DNA from: Mycolicibacterium chubuense NBB4
GTDB taxonomy: Bacteria > Actinomycetota > Actinomycetes > Mycobacteriales > Mycobacteriaceae
NCBI RefSeq assembly: GCF_000266905.1
Contig: NC_018022.1
Span: 1-64,000 of the forward strand
DNA length: 64,000 nucleotides
Reading direction: 5' to 3'
The notes below the pieces were generated by a model. The model ran no database searches, had not been told where the DNA came from, and saw only the letters and a list, made by a program, of their open reading frames with translations. Every line of letters starts with the position of its first letter. The first letter of the stretch is position 1. Shown here in pieces: positions 8,242-16,438 of the stretch. The position numbers and the translations under genes are program-made.

Positions 8242-9771
8242 ATGCGGTCACGCGTGGAACTGTTCGAGAACATCAGGAGGGACTGGCGGCGCGATGAGCC
8301 GTCGATCCGCGAGCTTGCTGAACGGCACAAGGTGCACCGTCGGACGGTGCGCCAAGCGCTCGCCGACGCGGTCCCGCCGCCGCGGAAGGTGTATCCGGTG
8401 CGGCCCCGCCCGGCGATCGATGAGTGGGTGGCGGTGATCGATGACTGGCTGTTGGCCGACCAGGACGCCCCGCGCAAGCAACGGCACACCGCGCGGCGGA
8501 TCTGGCAGCGCCTGGTCGCTGAGCATCAGGCGACGTGCTCGGAGGTGACGGTGTCGCGTCACGTCGCGCGTCGCCGGGTCGAGCTCGGGTTGCAGAACCG
8601 GGAGGTGTCGATCCCGCAGACACATGTGGCCGGCGCGGAGGCCGAGGTCGACTTCGGTGAGTTTTACGCCACGATCGCCGGGCTGGTGGTGAAGTGCTGG
8701 ATGTTCGTGATGCGATTGTCGCACTCGGGCAAAGCGTTTCACGTCGCGTTCGGCACCCAGGCCCAGGAAGCGTTCCTGGAGGGGCATGCGCTGGCGTTCG
8801 AGTACTTCGGGGGTGTGCCCGGCCGGATTCGGTACGACAACCTCAAGCCCGCGGTGATCCGGGTCCTCAAAGGGCGTGATCGCACCGAGTCCGAACGGTT
8901 CACCGCGCTGCGCAGCCACTACGGGTTCGACTCGTTCTTCTGCCGCCCCGGCATCGACGGCGCGCACGAGAAGGGCGGTGTGGAGGGTGAGATCGGCCGC
9001 TTCCGGCGCCGGCACCTCGTTCCGGTCCCGAAGGTCGCCTCCCTGGCCGAGCTCAACGAGGTGATCGGCGCTGCCGACGCGGTCGATGACGATCGGGTGA
9101 TCACCGGCCGCCCGATCACGATCGGGACGGCGTTCGCTGCCGAGGCCACCGTCCTGATGGGATTGCCGGCCGAGCCGTTCGACTGCGCGCGACTCCTGCA
9201 CGCCCGCGTCGACAACCGGGCCAGAGTGTCTGTGCGGCAATGCTTCTACTCCGTCCCGGCCCGCTACACCGGGCGACGTCTCCCGGTGCGCCTGTCCGCC
9301 CGGACCGTCGAGGTCTACGACGGACCTCGACTGGTGGCACGCCACGAACGGGCGGTTGGGCGTCATGTCGAGGTGCTGTGCCTGGATCACTACCTCGAGG
9401 TCCTCAAGACCAAACCCGGGGCGCTGCCCGGGGCGACCGCACTGGCACAGGCCAAGACTCGTGGGGTGTTCACGCAATCGCATCAACGCTATTGGGATGC
9501 TGCCCGATCCGCGCGCGGCGATGCCAAGGGAACCCGCGCTCTGATCGTCATCCTGCTGGCGCACCGCGCTATGCCCGCCGCCGCCCTCATCGCCGCGATG
9601 GACCGGGCCGTCGCCGCGGGGTGCCTGGATCCCGAGACGGTGCTGATCGAAGCCCGCCGCGACATGGCCCCGCTGGCACCTGTGGCCGCGATCGGCGCAC
9701 TGGCCCGCTACGACCGACCACCACCCTCGCTGGCCGGATACGACGACCTGCTCACCGGAAGCGACTCATGA
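8242..9771 (+). CDS. istA: IS21 transposase IstA
   Basis: About 509 residues from the ATG at 8242. An N-terminal helix-turn-helix (SIRELAERHKVHRRTVRQAL) precedes the rve DDE core: Asp in AEVDFGEF, Asp in IRYDNLKPAV and Glu in HEKGGVEGEIGRF. The C-terminal beta-barrel (RQCFYSVPARYTGRRLPVRL) follows. An upstream in-frame start at 8149 would add residues that lie in the terminal repeats, so the later start is preferred. The stop overlaps the istB start (ATGA). It appears intact. Confidence 0.93.
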   Translation: MRSRVELFENIRRDWRRDEPSIRELAERHKVHRRTVRQALADAVPPPRKVYPVRPRPAIDEWVAVIDDWLLADQDAPRKQRHTARRIWQRLVAEHQATCSEVTVSRHVARRRVELGLQNREVSIPQTHVAGAEAEVDFGEFYATIAGLVVKCWMFVMRLSHSGKAFHVAFGTQAQEAFLEGHALAFEYFGGVPGRIRYDNLKPAVIRVLKGRDRTESERFTALRSHYGFDSFFCRPGIDGAHEKGGVEGEIGRFRRRHLVPVPKVASLAELNEVIGAADAVDDDRVITGRPITIGTAFAAEATVLMGLPAEPFDCARLLHARVDNRARVSVRQCFYSVPARYTGRRLPVRLSARTVEVYDGPRLVARHERAVGRHVEVLCLDHYLEVLKTKPGALPGATALAQAKTRGVFTQSHQRYWDAARSARGDAKGTRALIVILLAHRAMPAAALIAAMDRAVAAGCLDPETVLIEARRDMAPLAPVAAIGALARYDRPPPSLAGYDDLLTGSDS

Positions 9772-10565
9772 CCACCACAGCCAGCAAGACGACGACCGCC
9801 GATGCCGCCGCCCAGGCCTCGATCGGTGCCGCGGCCCGTGAGTTGCACCTGCCCACCGTGCGCACCGAAGCAGCCCGCTTGGCCGAGATCGCCGACCGGG
9901 AACGCCACACCCACCTGCGTTACCTCGCCGAAGTCCTAGCCGCCGAGGTCGACGACCGCACCGAACGGCGCCGTGCCCGACGCATCAACGACGCCAAGTT
10001 CCCGAGGCTCAAACGGTTGGCGGAGTTCAACATCGACGCTGTACCCGGCATCGCTCCCGCGACCCTGGGCCACCTCGCCGCCGGACACTACATGGACGCC
10101 GGTGAGCCAATTGTCCTGCTTGGTGACTCCGGGACCGGCAAATCTCATCTGCTCATCGGGTTGGGGTTGGCAGCCTGCGAACAAGGCCGCCGGGTCCGCT
10201 ACGTCACCACCGCCCAGTTGGTCAACGAACTCGTCGAAGCCGCCGACGAACGCGTCCTCTCCCGTGTCGTGGCCCGCTACGGGCGCCTGGACCTACTTTG
10301 TCTCGATGAGCTCGGATACGTTCAAATCGACCCTCGCGGAGCGGAATTGCTGTTCCAGATCATCACCGAACGTGAAGAACGGGCCTCGGTGGCGATCGCC
10401 ACCAATCTACCGTTCAGCGAATGGGGCACCGTCTTCCCCGACCCACGCCTGGTCGCCGCCATCGTCGATCGGGTCACCTTCAACGCCCACATCATCGAGA
10501 CCGGCACGAAGTCCTACCGACTACGCACCAGCAGAACCACCACCCGCACCAAACGAGCCACTTAA
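9768..10565 (+). CDS. istB: IS21 helper ATPase IstB
   Basis: 265 residues of the DnaC-like AAA+ family. Walker A is GDSGTGKSHLLIGLG (around residues 118-132) and Walker B is LDLLCLDELGY, followed by the sensor region ATNLPFSEW. It loads on target DNA and activates IstA. The start ATG at 9768 overlaps the istA stop by four bases, implying translational coupling. Confidence 0.93.
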   Translation: MTTTASKTTTADAAAQASIGAAARELHLPTVRTEAARLAEIADRERHTHLRYLAEVLAAEVDDRTERRRARRINDAKFPRLKRLAEFNIDAVPGIAPATLGHLAAGHYMDAGEPIVLLGDSGTGKSHLLIGLGLAACEQGRRVRYVTTAQLVNELVEAADERVLSRVVARYGRLDLLCLDELGYVQIDPRGAELLFQIITEREERASVAIATNLPFSEWGTVFPDPRLVAAIVDRVTFNAHIIETGTKSYRLRTSRTTTRTKRAT

Positions 10566-10628
10566 ACCAGGTGGGGCCAAAATTCATGACGATGGTGGGG
10601 CCAAATCACTTGACGAAACGCACAAAGC

Positions 10629-10983
10629 GGTCGCCAAGATCGTCGACGACCTCGACGTCTTGTTGGAGTTCTACAAGTATCCCGCCGAACACTGGATCCA
10701 CCTGCGAACAACGAACCCGATCGAGTCGACCTTCGCGACCGTGCGGCTGCGCACCAAGGTCACCAAAGGCCCAGGATCACGCGCGGCCGGACTTGCCATG
10801 GCCTACAAGCTGATCGACGCCGCACAAGCCCGCTGGCGGGCCGTCAACGCCCCGCACCTGGTCGCCTTGGTGCGCGCCGGTGCGGTCTTCCACAAAGGCA
10901 AACTGCTCGAACGACCCACCTACATCACCCCACCCGAACCGGCTGACACCACCGCCGCCACGACCGGAACGGAGGTCGCCTGA
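10629..10983 (+). pseudogene. IS256 transposase, C-terminal part
   Basis: Continues the transposase interrupted at 8057. VAKIVDDLDVLLEFYKYP, then RTTNPIESTFATVRLRT with the catalytic Glu, and the tail ERPTYITPPEPADT. It matches the corresponding part of the intact copy at 42975-44294 at every residue I compared. It has no start of its own. Confidence 0.92.
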
Positions 10984-11025
10984 AACACCCCGATCCACAG
11001 GTATTGACAATTCCTCCGCGCAGCG

Positions 11026-11799
11026 CGCGCCCGGTGCGAAGACACCAGACCAGCTCGCGCTTGAGCGCACCGCGGCCTTCAATGTAGAGCGACTGATAGA
11101 TCGCCTCGTGGCTGATACGCTTGGATTCATCATCTGGGAAGTCGAGTTTGATCCGGTTGGCGATCTGCTCCGGGCTCCAGGCCTGCACCCACGCCCGGTC
11201 CTTGCGGTGCGGCTTGTTGTTGCCGGTCCACCGCGGCGGCTGCGGTCCGGCCACCATGGAACCGTCAGGTCTGCTGATCTGCCCCGAGAGCCGTTCTTGG
11301 ACAGCCCCGAGAGCCGTTCTTGGACATAGGTGTGCAGCCTGGGGTTGGTGACCAGCTTGGCCGTCTTGGGGCGCTTGGCGGTCAGCTGCGCCTTCCACTG
11401 CGCAACCGACGCGCGGTACTCGGACGTGTATCCGCGAGTGGCGGCATTGCGGCGCAGCTCGCGGGAGATCGTGGATGGATCCCGACCGATCGCCCGAGCG
11501 ATCTGGCGCACTGCGGCACCTTGGGCCCTGAGCAGCGCGATCTCCTCGCGTTCACGGAAAGACAGATAGCGCCCCGACAGCGGCGTGAGATCGAACGGTG
11601 GCATGCCGCCAGCGTTGTGGAACCACCGCTGTCCGACCGGCTGCGACGCGCCGACAGCGATCGCAGCCGCCGCCGGCAACGATCCCTTGGCGATCTCGAT
11701 CCAAAACAGCCGCTCGGTCTCGCGCTGATGCGGCGGCGCCCCCGGCGACCTCATCGCACGACGAACAGCACGATCCGCTGCCTGCTGCCGACGAACCAT
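11026..11799 (-). pseudogene. IS30 transposase, N-terminal part with frameshift
   Basis: Carries the two N-terminal DNA-binding motifs of the IS30 transposase (FREREEIALLRAQGAAVRQ, then IGRDPSTISRELRRNAA) and the start of the catalytic region. A 23-bp tandem duplication at 11281-11326 shifts the frame after YVQERLSG. The continuation (ISRPDGSMVAGPQPPRWTG to WCLRTGRALR) is in another frame. The piece ends at the IS256 target duplication. The IS30 was therefore dead independently of the insertions. Confidence 0.88.
11281..11326. repeat. 23-bp tandem duplication
   Basis: Two identical 23-bp units, 11281-11303 and 11304-11326, inside the IS30 transposase. Because 23 is not a multiple of three, the duplication causes the frameshift seen there. 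Confidence 0.92.
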
Positions 11800-11848
11800 C
11801 GAACACCCTCCAAATGTCAGGGCGTTGCTTCGACCGATTGAATCCGGT

Positions 11849-12136
11849 CAATTCCGGTCACGAAAGTTCGTCCACGCACTGTCGCACAACGGATTACACG
11901 GATCAATGGGCCGCGTCGGCGCGTGCGGAGACAACGCCGCCATGGAGTCGTTCTTCGCCCTTCTGCAACGCAACGTGCTCGACCGGCGACGCTGGCCCAC
12001 CCGAGCCGAACTACGCCTGGCCATCGTCACCTGGATCGAGCGCACCTACCACCGCCGCCGCCGGCAACGCGCACTCGGCAGGCTCACCCCGATAGAGTTC
12101 GAACTGCTCCACACACCAGTCGCAACCGCGGCCTGA
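11849..12136 (+). pseudogene. IS3 transposase OrfB, C-terminal part
   Basis: Joins the N-terminal piece at the CAA target duplication. The sequence reads FRSRKFVHALSHNGLHG, then SMGRVGACGDNAAMESFFAL with the catalytic Glu of the DDE triad, and ends RALGRLTPIEFE, the standard IS3 OrfB terminus. It cannot be expressed without removal of the IS30. Confidence 0.9.
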
Positions 12137-12182
12137 AATTCACACCCCGCGAGTCAACTGAACTCGGGGCAGACCCATTCAA

Positions 12183-12744
12183 TCCGGTAGTGGTGAAGCG
12201 CGAACCTCTAGGTAACGGTGCGACACGCCTGCATAGCGAGGACGCCCGCGACTACCTAGGTCTGAGCGATCTGCGCGAAGCGCCGTGGAATCACGGATTC
12301 CTGGCCACTCAGATGACCAGGCTGGAACGGAAATCAGAGTGGGTTGCCGACAATCGGGGCATTTTCGACAGCCTTCTGCACCCATTAGCCAAAGCCACGC
12401 AGCACCAACGAAACCTCCGCAGGACAAGCAAGGTCAATCACGACCGGAAGCACGACTGGGCGGTCACAGAGTTCCTCTACCCAATGGTCGTGACGTCCGC
12501 CCCCCTCTACAGAGTCGACGTCAGCCAGGAGCCATACCAACCAGAGAAGGTTGGCTGGACTCCCCTGGTTCGAGAGATCCGGACGAAGACGCTCAACGGC
12601 CACTACGTCGTGGATGCCGTCAACGCGGCGGCCCTCGACGACTACCTCGATACGCACATCCAACTCTTCGCAGACCAGGTTCAACACCTGGCAGAGGAAG
12701 ACCCCGAAAAGTTTGTCACGTCGGGAAACGAGTCAGACACATAG
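12183..12744 (+). pseudogene. 3' fragment of an unrecognised gene
   Basis: An open frame entering from the IS3 end without its own start codon. It encodes about 187 residues such as EDARDYLGLSDLREAPWNHG and WAVTEFLYPMVVTSAPLY, ending EEDPEKFVTSGNESDT. Composition looks genuinely coding. I do not recognise the family. The 5' portion is not next to the other IS3 end, so it was removed or moved when the IS cluster formed. Confidence 0.6.
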
Positions 12745-12924
12745 CCCGCGGCCGGTGCCGCTGATACCTGAAAAGCGCTGCCGGATGATGCATTCGACCC
12801 ACCGCAATACGACCCCTGCGCCAGTAGGATCGTAAGACTTTTCAAAGAACACCCGGTTTGGTGGTGGCTTCGCCAACGGCCGGGTTCGTAGCGTGCGGCA
12901 CATGCGGACGGCTGTGTGCGCGTC

Positions 12925-13311
12925 ATGGTGATGACGCTTCACAAACTCACCGCCGGGGACGGATACCTGTACCTGGTGCGGCAAGTTGCCGCCGCCGACC
13001 GCACGCAGCGGAGCCGCTCCACGCTGGCCGACTACTACTCGGCCAAAGGGGAATCGCCGGGGCGGTGGATGGGCCGCGGCTTGGCCGCGCTGTCTGATAC
13101 AGAGCGTCACAGTGGCGTATTGACCGTACGCCAGAGGCCAAAGCGCACCGCGCGTTATTTCTGCCGCCGCCGATGGATGAAACTGCCTGTGGTCGGTTTA
13201 GCAGCGGCTGCGGTCGCGCGCTCGCGCGATACGAGATCGATGGCGCCGCGGCCCCTGTCGCTGCGGTTGGACACGAGCCCAGATTTGACCATAATCTCAG
13301 TTATCGGCTAA
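12925..13311 (+). pseudogene. MobF (TrwC/TraA-like) relaxase N-terminal remnant
   Basis: The first 57 or so residues, MVMTLHKLTAGDGYLYL, then RQVAAADRT, ADYYSAKGESPGRW and GRGLAAL, are the conserved start of actinobacterial TrwC/TraA conjugative relaxases. Similarity stops near 13100, and the rest of the frame is unrelated. The catalytic tyrosine lies in the DYYS segment in this family; the HUH motif, helicase and remaining domains are absent. This is direct evidence of a lost conjugation module. Confidence 0.75.
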
Positions 13312-13343
13312 ATATCAGGCTGGTCAGCGGCTAATAGTTCGGC

Positions 13344-13349
13344 TATAAT
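13344..13349 (+). promoter_or_regulatory. -10 element of a likely leaderless YefM/RelE transcript
   Basis: A perfect TATAAT lies six bases before the antitoxin ATG at 13356, where transcription would be expected to start, so the mRNA is probably leaderless. Three GGCTA(A/T)A-like repeats just upstream (13310-13345) could be the antitoxin operator. Confidence 0.55.
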
Positions 13350-13355
13350 TTGGCC

Positions 13356-13625
13356 ATGCGAACTGTACCGCTCAGTGAAGCCAAGGACAAGCTTTCGGCG
13401 CTCGTTGAGGAGGCCGACACCACCCATGAAGTCATTCAGATCACCCGGCATGGCCGCGTCGCGGCGGTCATCATGTCCGCCGACGATCTGGAGTCGCTTA
13501 CCGAAACTCTGCACGCGCTAACAACTCCCGGCGTGGTCGACGGGCTACGCCAGGCCGACGCCGACTACGCGGCCGGCAACACGATCTCCGGCGACGAGTT
13601 GCGCCGCCGCTACGGGCTCACGTGA
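13356..13625 (+). CDS. Phd/YefM-type antitoxin
   Basis: 89 residues: RTVPLSEAKDKLSALVEEAD and ITRHGRVAAVIMSADDLESL are the classic Phd/YefM N-terminal DNA-binding fold. The C-terminal tail that neutralises the toxin follows (SGDELRRRYGLT). The operon partner starts within the stop codon (GTGA overlap). Expression is likely autoregulated through the repeats at the promoter. Confidence 0.9.
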   Translation: MRTVPLSEAKDKLSALVEEADTTHEVIQITRHGRVAAVIMSADDLESLTETLHALTTPGVVDGLRQADADYAAGNTISGDELRRRYGLT

Positions 13626-13900
13626 GCGAACCGCAGCTCTGGTCAGTTCAGCTGTCGCCGGGCGCCCTGCGGGCGCTGGAGCGGCTGCCACACAAGGTGG
13701 CCGCCGCGATCGCCGAGTTCATCACCAGCGCGTTGCCGACCGACCCGTACATCATGTCCAAGCCGCTCCGGTTCGAGCTGGAAGGGTGGCGCGTGGCACG
13801 CCGCGGCGGGTACCGCGTCACATTCCGAGCCCTCCCCGACGAACACGCCTTGTACATCGGCTGGATCGAGCATCGGGCCCACGTCTATCGCCGCCCCTGA
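13622..13900 (+). CDS. RelE-type mRNA-cleaving toxin
   Basis: 92 residues with the RelE/ParE fold: WSVQLSPGALRALERLPHKV, then ELEGWRVARRGGYRVTFRAL and the C-terminal HRAHVYRRP. In RelE relatives the basic residues of the WRVARRGGYRV strand and the final Tyr/Arg act on ribosome-bound mRNA. Its GTG start overlaps the antitoxin stop. It ends inside the long palindrome at 13894. Confidence 0.9.
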   Translation: MSEPQLWSVQLSPGALRALERLPHKVAAAIAEFITSALPTDPYIMSKPLRFELEGWRVARRGGYRVTFRALPDEHALYIGWIEHRAHVYRRP

Positions 13901-13924
13901 TTCGTCACTGTGACGAATCAGGGG
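13894..13924. repeat. 31-bp perfect palindrome (15-1-15)
   Basis: CCCCTGATTCGTCAC, one base, then its exact complement; it includes the relE stop codon. No T-run follows on either side, so it is not a canonical terminator, although it could stop transcription from both directions. Its core is GTCACTGTGAC, an 11-bp palindrome found at four other places in the window. Confidence 0.9.
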
Positions 13925-14191
13925 GCGAGTCAGGTTCGGCTTGCCGGACACCAGCGGATTGCCACCGCTCAGGTCGAAGCAACTGGCGTCATGGTCCATG
14001 TGGCGCCCGCGGTCAACTACCAACGTATTGACCGGCTACCGCCGTTGCGCAGTGGCAGTCTCACAAGGGGTCAGACGGCGCACGGCTACGTCGGATTCGA
14101 TATGCAGAGCCAAGGCGATCTCTGCATTGAGGTCGCAGACCCCGCTACACGCGGAGCGATCGCCGAAGCTGGCTGGAAAGTTCACACCTAA
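13910..14191 (+). CDS. Doubtful small ORF, possible gene fragment
   Basis: A 93-residue frame starting at a GTG within the palindrome. The second half (LTRGQTAHGYVGFDM, then GDLCIEVADPATRGAIAEAG) reads like the end of an extracellular DUF4352-like protein. There is no signal peptide and no ribosome site. It is more likely a remnant than a gene. Confidence 0.25.
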   Translation: MTNQGASQVRLAGHQRIATAQVEATGVMVHVAPAVNYQRIDRLPPLRSGSLTRGQTAHGYVGFDMQSQGDLCIEVADPATRGAIAEAGWKVHT

Positions 14192-14213
14192 GGGCACGCG
14201 CCTCAAAGTGCGC

Positions 14214-14232
14214 GATACCAACTTTTGGTATC
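14214..14232. promoter_or_regulatory. Palindromic operator ahead of parD
   Basis: GATACCAA-CTT-TTGGTATC, a perfect 8-3-8 inverted repeat ending nine bases before the antitoxin GTG. Its position and symmetry fit the binding site of the dimeric ribbon-helix-helix antitoxin for autoregulation. Confidence 0.75.
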
Positions 14233-14241
14233 GTTGCGAAG

Positions 14242-14493
14242 GTGGGTAAGAACACCTCGTTCAGCCTCGATGATCACTTCACGACGTTCATCAATAATGA
14301 GGTTGCCTCGGGCCGGTACGGCTCAGCGAGCGATGTGGTGCGTGCCGCGCTGCGGCTGCTCCAGGATCGTGAGACGCGTCTAGGTGCGCTGCGTCAAGCG
14401 CTGGTTGCGGGGGAAAATAGTGGCGAATCAACACCGTTCGATTTCGATGAGTTCGTGACGCGCCAGCGCGCCCGACAACCGAACCAGCGGTGA
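14242..14493 (+). CDS. parD: ParD-family antitoxin
   Basis: 83 residues. The N-terminal ribbon-helix-helix (NTSFSLDDHFTTFINNEV, then GRYGSASDVVRAALRLLQD) is diagnostic for ParD/CC2985. The acidic tail STPFDFDEFV wraps the toxin. It starts at GTG downstream of the palindromic operator and overlaps parE by four bases (GTGA). Confidence 0.92.
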   Translation: MGKNTSFSLDDHFTTFINNEVASGRYGSASDVVRAALRLLQDRETRLGALRQALVAGENSGESTPFDFDEFVTRQRARQPNQR

Positions 14494-14786
14494 GTCGCTA
14501 TGTGCTCTCCCCTGCCGCCCGTATCGACCTGGAGCACATCTGGGACGACACCAGGCAACAATGGAGCGACGACCAAGCTGAGCGCTACACCCGAGAGCTT
14601 CAGCGGGCGATCGAACTCGTGGCCAACAACCCTCTGATCGGCCGCCCCTGTGATGAGGTCCGCGCCGGCTATTGCAAGCACGCCGTAGGCTCTCACACCC
14701 TGTACTACCGAGTGGCTGCCGCTGACCTGATCGACGTGGTGCGGATACTGCACAAGCGCATGGACGTCGACGAGCACTTCGACTGA
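14490..14786 (+). CDS. parE: ParE-family toxin
   Basis: 98 residues: YVLSPAARIDLEHIWDDT, then YTRELQRAIELVANNPLIGR and a C-terminal HTLYYRVAAADLIDVVRILHKRMD. The H-x-L-Y-Y and I-L-H-K-R-M-D features are typical of ParE, which poisons DNA gyrase in characterised members. Complete and coupled to parD. Confidence 0.92.
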   Translation: MSRYVLSPAARIDLEHIWDDTRQQWSDDQAERYTRELQRAIELVANNPLIGRPCDEVRAGYCKHAVGSHTLYYRVAAADLIDVVRILHKRMDVDEHFD

Positions 14787-14887
14787 TGGCCGCGGGCTGA
14801 GGTCGGCCCCAAGAGAGCTATTCGGGGACGCGTCTGCAAGAGCCGCGATAGATGCGACGGCCACCGTCGGGGACTCCCCCAGCGCCG

Positions 14888-16438
14888 TCAGCTGGGCGCT
14901 TCGCAGCGAGTCTCGATCGCTTTGATGGCTGTAATCGCCGCGGGCCCGATCTCGGTGTCGGGGACGTAGTGGCGCAACATTGCCGCGGTGGATTCGACGC
15001 CTACCTTGCTCAGAGTCTCTATTAGGTATTCTGCGATATTCGGCTCGGGCCATCCGGCGACCTGGTCGCGATGGATGAGCACCCACTCCAGCAGCGTGCG
15101 GATCTGCTCGGGATATGCGGTCACCAGCAGGTCGTGCGGCGAGAACGTGGTGTCGGAGTTGTACCCCGGCACGAGCACGCGCCGGATGTCACACAGGATC
15201 GCCGCAGTGGGACCGGCGCACCGCTCGTGAAGCTGCTCCCATAGGAAATGCGCTGTCGCGGGCGGCACTTGGTCGCCTCGAAGCAGAGGGAACAGCAGAT
15301 TGTCGATCATCCGCCAGATCGAGACGAGCAGTTCGGCCGCGGGGTCGTCATCGGGCGGCCCTGGGTGGGGCAGTTTGTCGCAGACCTTGGCCCACCCCCG
15401 CAGCGCATGCAGATGTGCGGCCACCGCGTCTTGGCGGCTGAAGGCGTCGGTGCGCAGCCGTCGCGCCGTCTCGGCTATAGCTCGGCCGGTCAAATCGTCG
15501 GTTCGGGTGATGTTGTCGGCAAGCTCGCTAACAGCATCGGGATAGCCGAACCCGAGCAGCTCCCCTGGCGAGAGTGCGGCCATCGCAAACAGCGTCAGGC
15601 GCTGGTCGAGCGGCAAGGTCATCACCGCTTCGCCGTAAGGGCCGAAGACCCGCTCGTCCTCATACTGTTTGGACACCAGCGCCGCTGCAGCGGCTCGCTG
15701 GCTGTGATCGCTGGGATCAGCGATCACCGCGGCGATTTCGGCGTGGATTTCGTCGAGTGCCGCGATCGGCTCGATCCGTTCGTACAGACCGAGCACCTCC
15801 AGCAGCAAGCTGGACAGGCCGATGTTGTAGCTGACGTCCAGAGTGTCCAGAAAATCGGCCACGGCATCGCGGTCTACTGCCGGCAGAGCGCGATGAGCGA
15901 ACCGGGCAGCCTCCAACAGTTCCAGATGCAGGTGATAGCCGCCGGCACGCCAGCCGGCGCGCAGCAGGTCCAGCACGCCTGCGGCGTCCTCGGGATGTCG
16001 CAGCGGCCGACTCAACAACGCCGCCACATGTAGCTGCCCCCACGACGGATTGGGCCGCCACATCCTCGCGGCGTAGCCGGTTTCGGTGTCGGTGATCTTG
16101 CCCCACATTCGCGAGGTATCAATCGTTCCGCAGATGTAGGCCGCCGGTAGGGCATCAGCCGCGCGCGGATGCTGCACCGCATACACCGACGCGAACATCG
16201 TGCTGACACTGGTGCGATGCCCTGCCTCGTGCAAACGGGTCATTCTGGGCCGCAATACCGTATCGGTGGCGTCAAGCAACTGCCCCACTTCGTCGAGAAG
16301 CAGCCCGGTAATCACACATTTGCCGATCGCCCGGAACATCGCCAACTCCAGGTGTGACCACGCACGCGGACAGTGCCATCCGCGCGCCCAGAACTCCTGG
16401 TCCTTGGGTTCGTCGAAATCCGCCTGGGCGGTGGCCAT
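14888..16438 (-). pseudogene. C-terminal helical-repeat part of a NERD-NTPase gene
   Basis: A 516-residue frame, alpha-helical throughout. It begins MATAQADFDEPKDQEFW and continues HLELAMFRAIGKCVITGLLLDE, with no catalytic motif I can identify. Its first codons overlap the end of the plausible NTPase frame (ELLAMLE at about 16440) in another frame. The two could be one protein broken by a one-base shift, or two overlapping genes. I favour one large ancestral protein because the upstream frame becomes nonsense-like after 16438. Possible role: sensor or scaffold part of an NTPase-type defence protein. Confidence 0.6.

Larger units (their letters stand above)
8058..10622 (+). mobile_element. IS21-family element
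   Basis: 2,565 bp beginning TGAGTGTGGTCACC and ending ACGAAACGCA (TG..CA ends), flanked by the 6-bp duplication CAAAGC (8052-8057 and 10623-10628). Repeated TTGGCCCCA motifs near the left end and TGGGGCCAA near the right match the multiple terminal transposase-binding repeats of IS21. It contains overlapping istA and istB and is the innermost, probably youngest, element of the nest. Confidence 0.92.
6958..11016 (+). mobile_element. IS256-family element, interrupted by IS21
   Basis: The left terminal repeat GAGCAATGATCGAAACCTGTGGAT starts at 6958; the right one, reading inward from 11016, is GAGGAATTGTCAATACCTGTGGATC. A 9-bp target duplication CGCGCAGCG flanks it (6949-6957 and 11017-11025). 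Without the IS21 insert and its 6-bp duplication it is about 1.49 kb. A second copy of the same element, missing this left end, is at 42942-44305. Confidence 0.92.
4884..11848 (-). mobile_element. IS30-family element, interrupted by IS110 and IS256
   Basis: The left end GGCGGATTCAATCGGTT at 4884 and the complement of the right end (ACCGGATTCAATCGGTC) at 11848 are near-perfect terminal inverted repeats. The 3-bp direct repeat CAA at 4881-4883 and 11849-11851 is the target duplication within IS3 orfB. The transposase is read leftward and lies in three pieces: 11799-11026, 6957-6841 and 5417-4891. Stripped of inserts the element is about 1.45 kb. Confidence 0.9.
3917..12176 (+). mobile_element. 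IS3-family element, interrupted by IS30
   Basis: Terminal inverted repeats match at the two ends: GGGTCTGCCCC-CG-GTT from 3917, and its complement ending at 12176, followed inward by GTTGACTC on both sides. Removing the IS30 insertion (4884-11848 plus one CAA copy) leaves about 1.3 kb, the normal IS3 size, with orfA and orfB in order. No target duplication is evident outside the ends, so flanking DNA may have been lost by recombination. This is the outermost shell of a five-element nest. Confidence 0.88.

Noticed and set aside
8248..9564. Leftward 438-residue open frame opposite istA
   Set aside because: Complete overlap with istA, whose DDE motifs and coupling to istB are clear.
3917..12176. 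Target-site duplication for the outer IS3
   Set aside because: The bases outside 3917 and 12176 (AAG and ATT) do not match, so no duplication is claimed.
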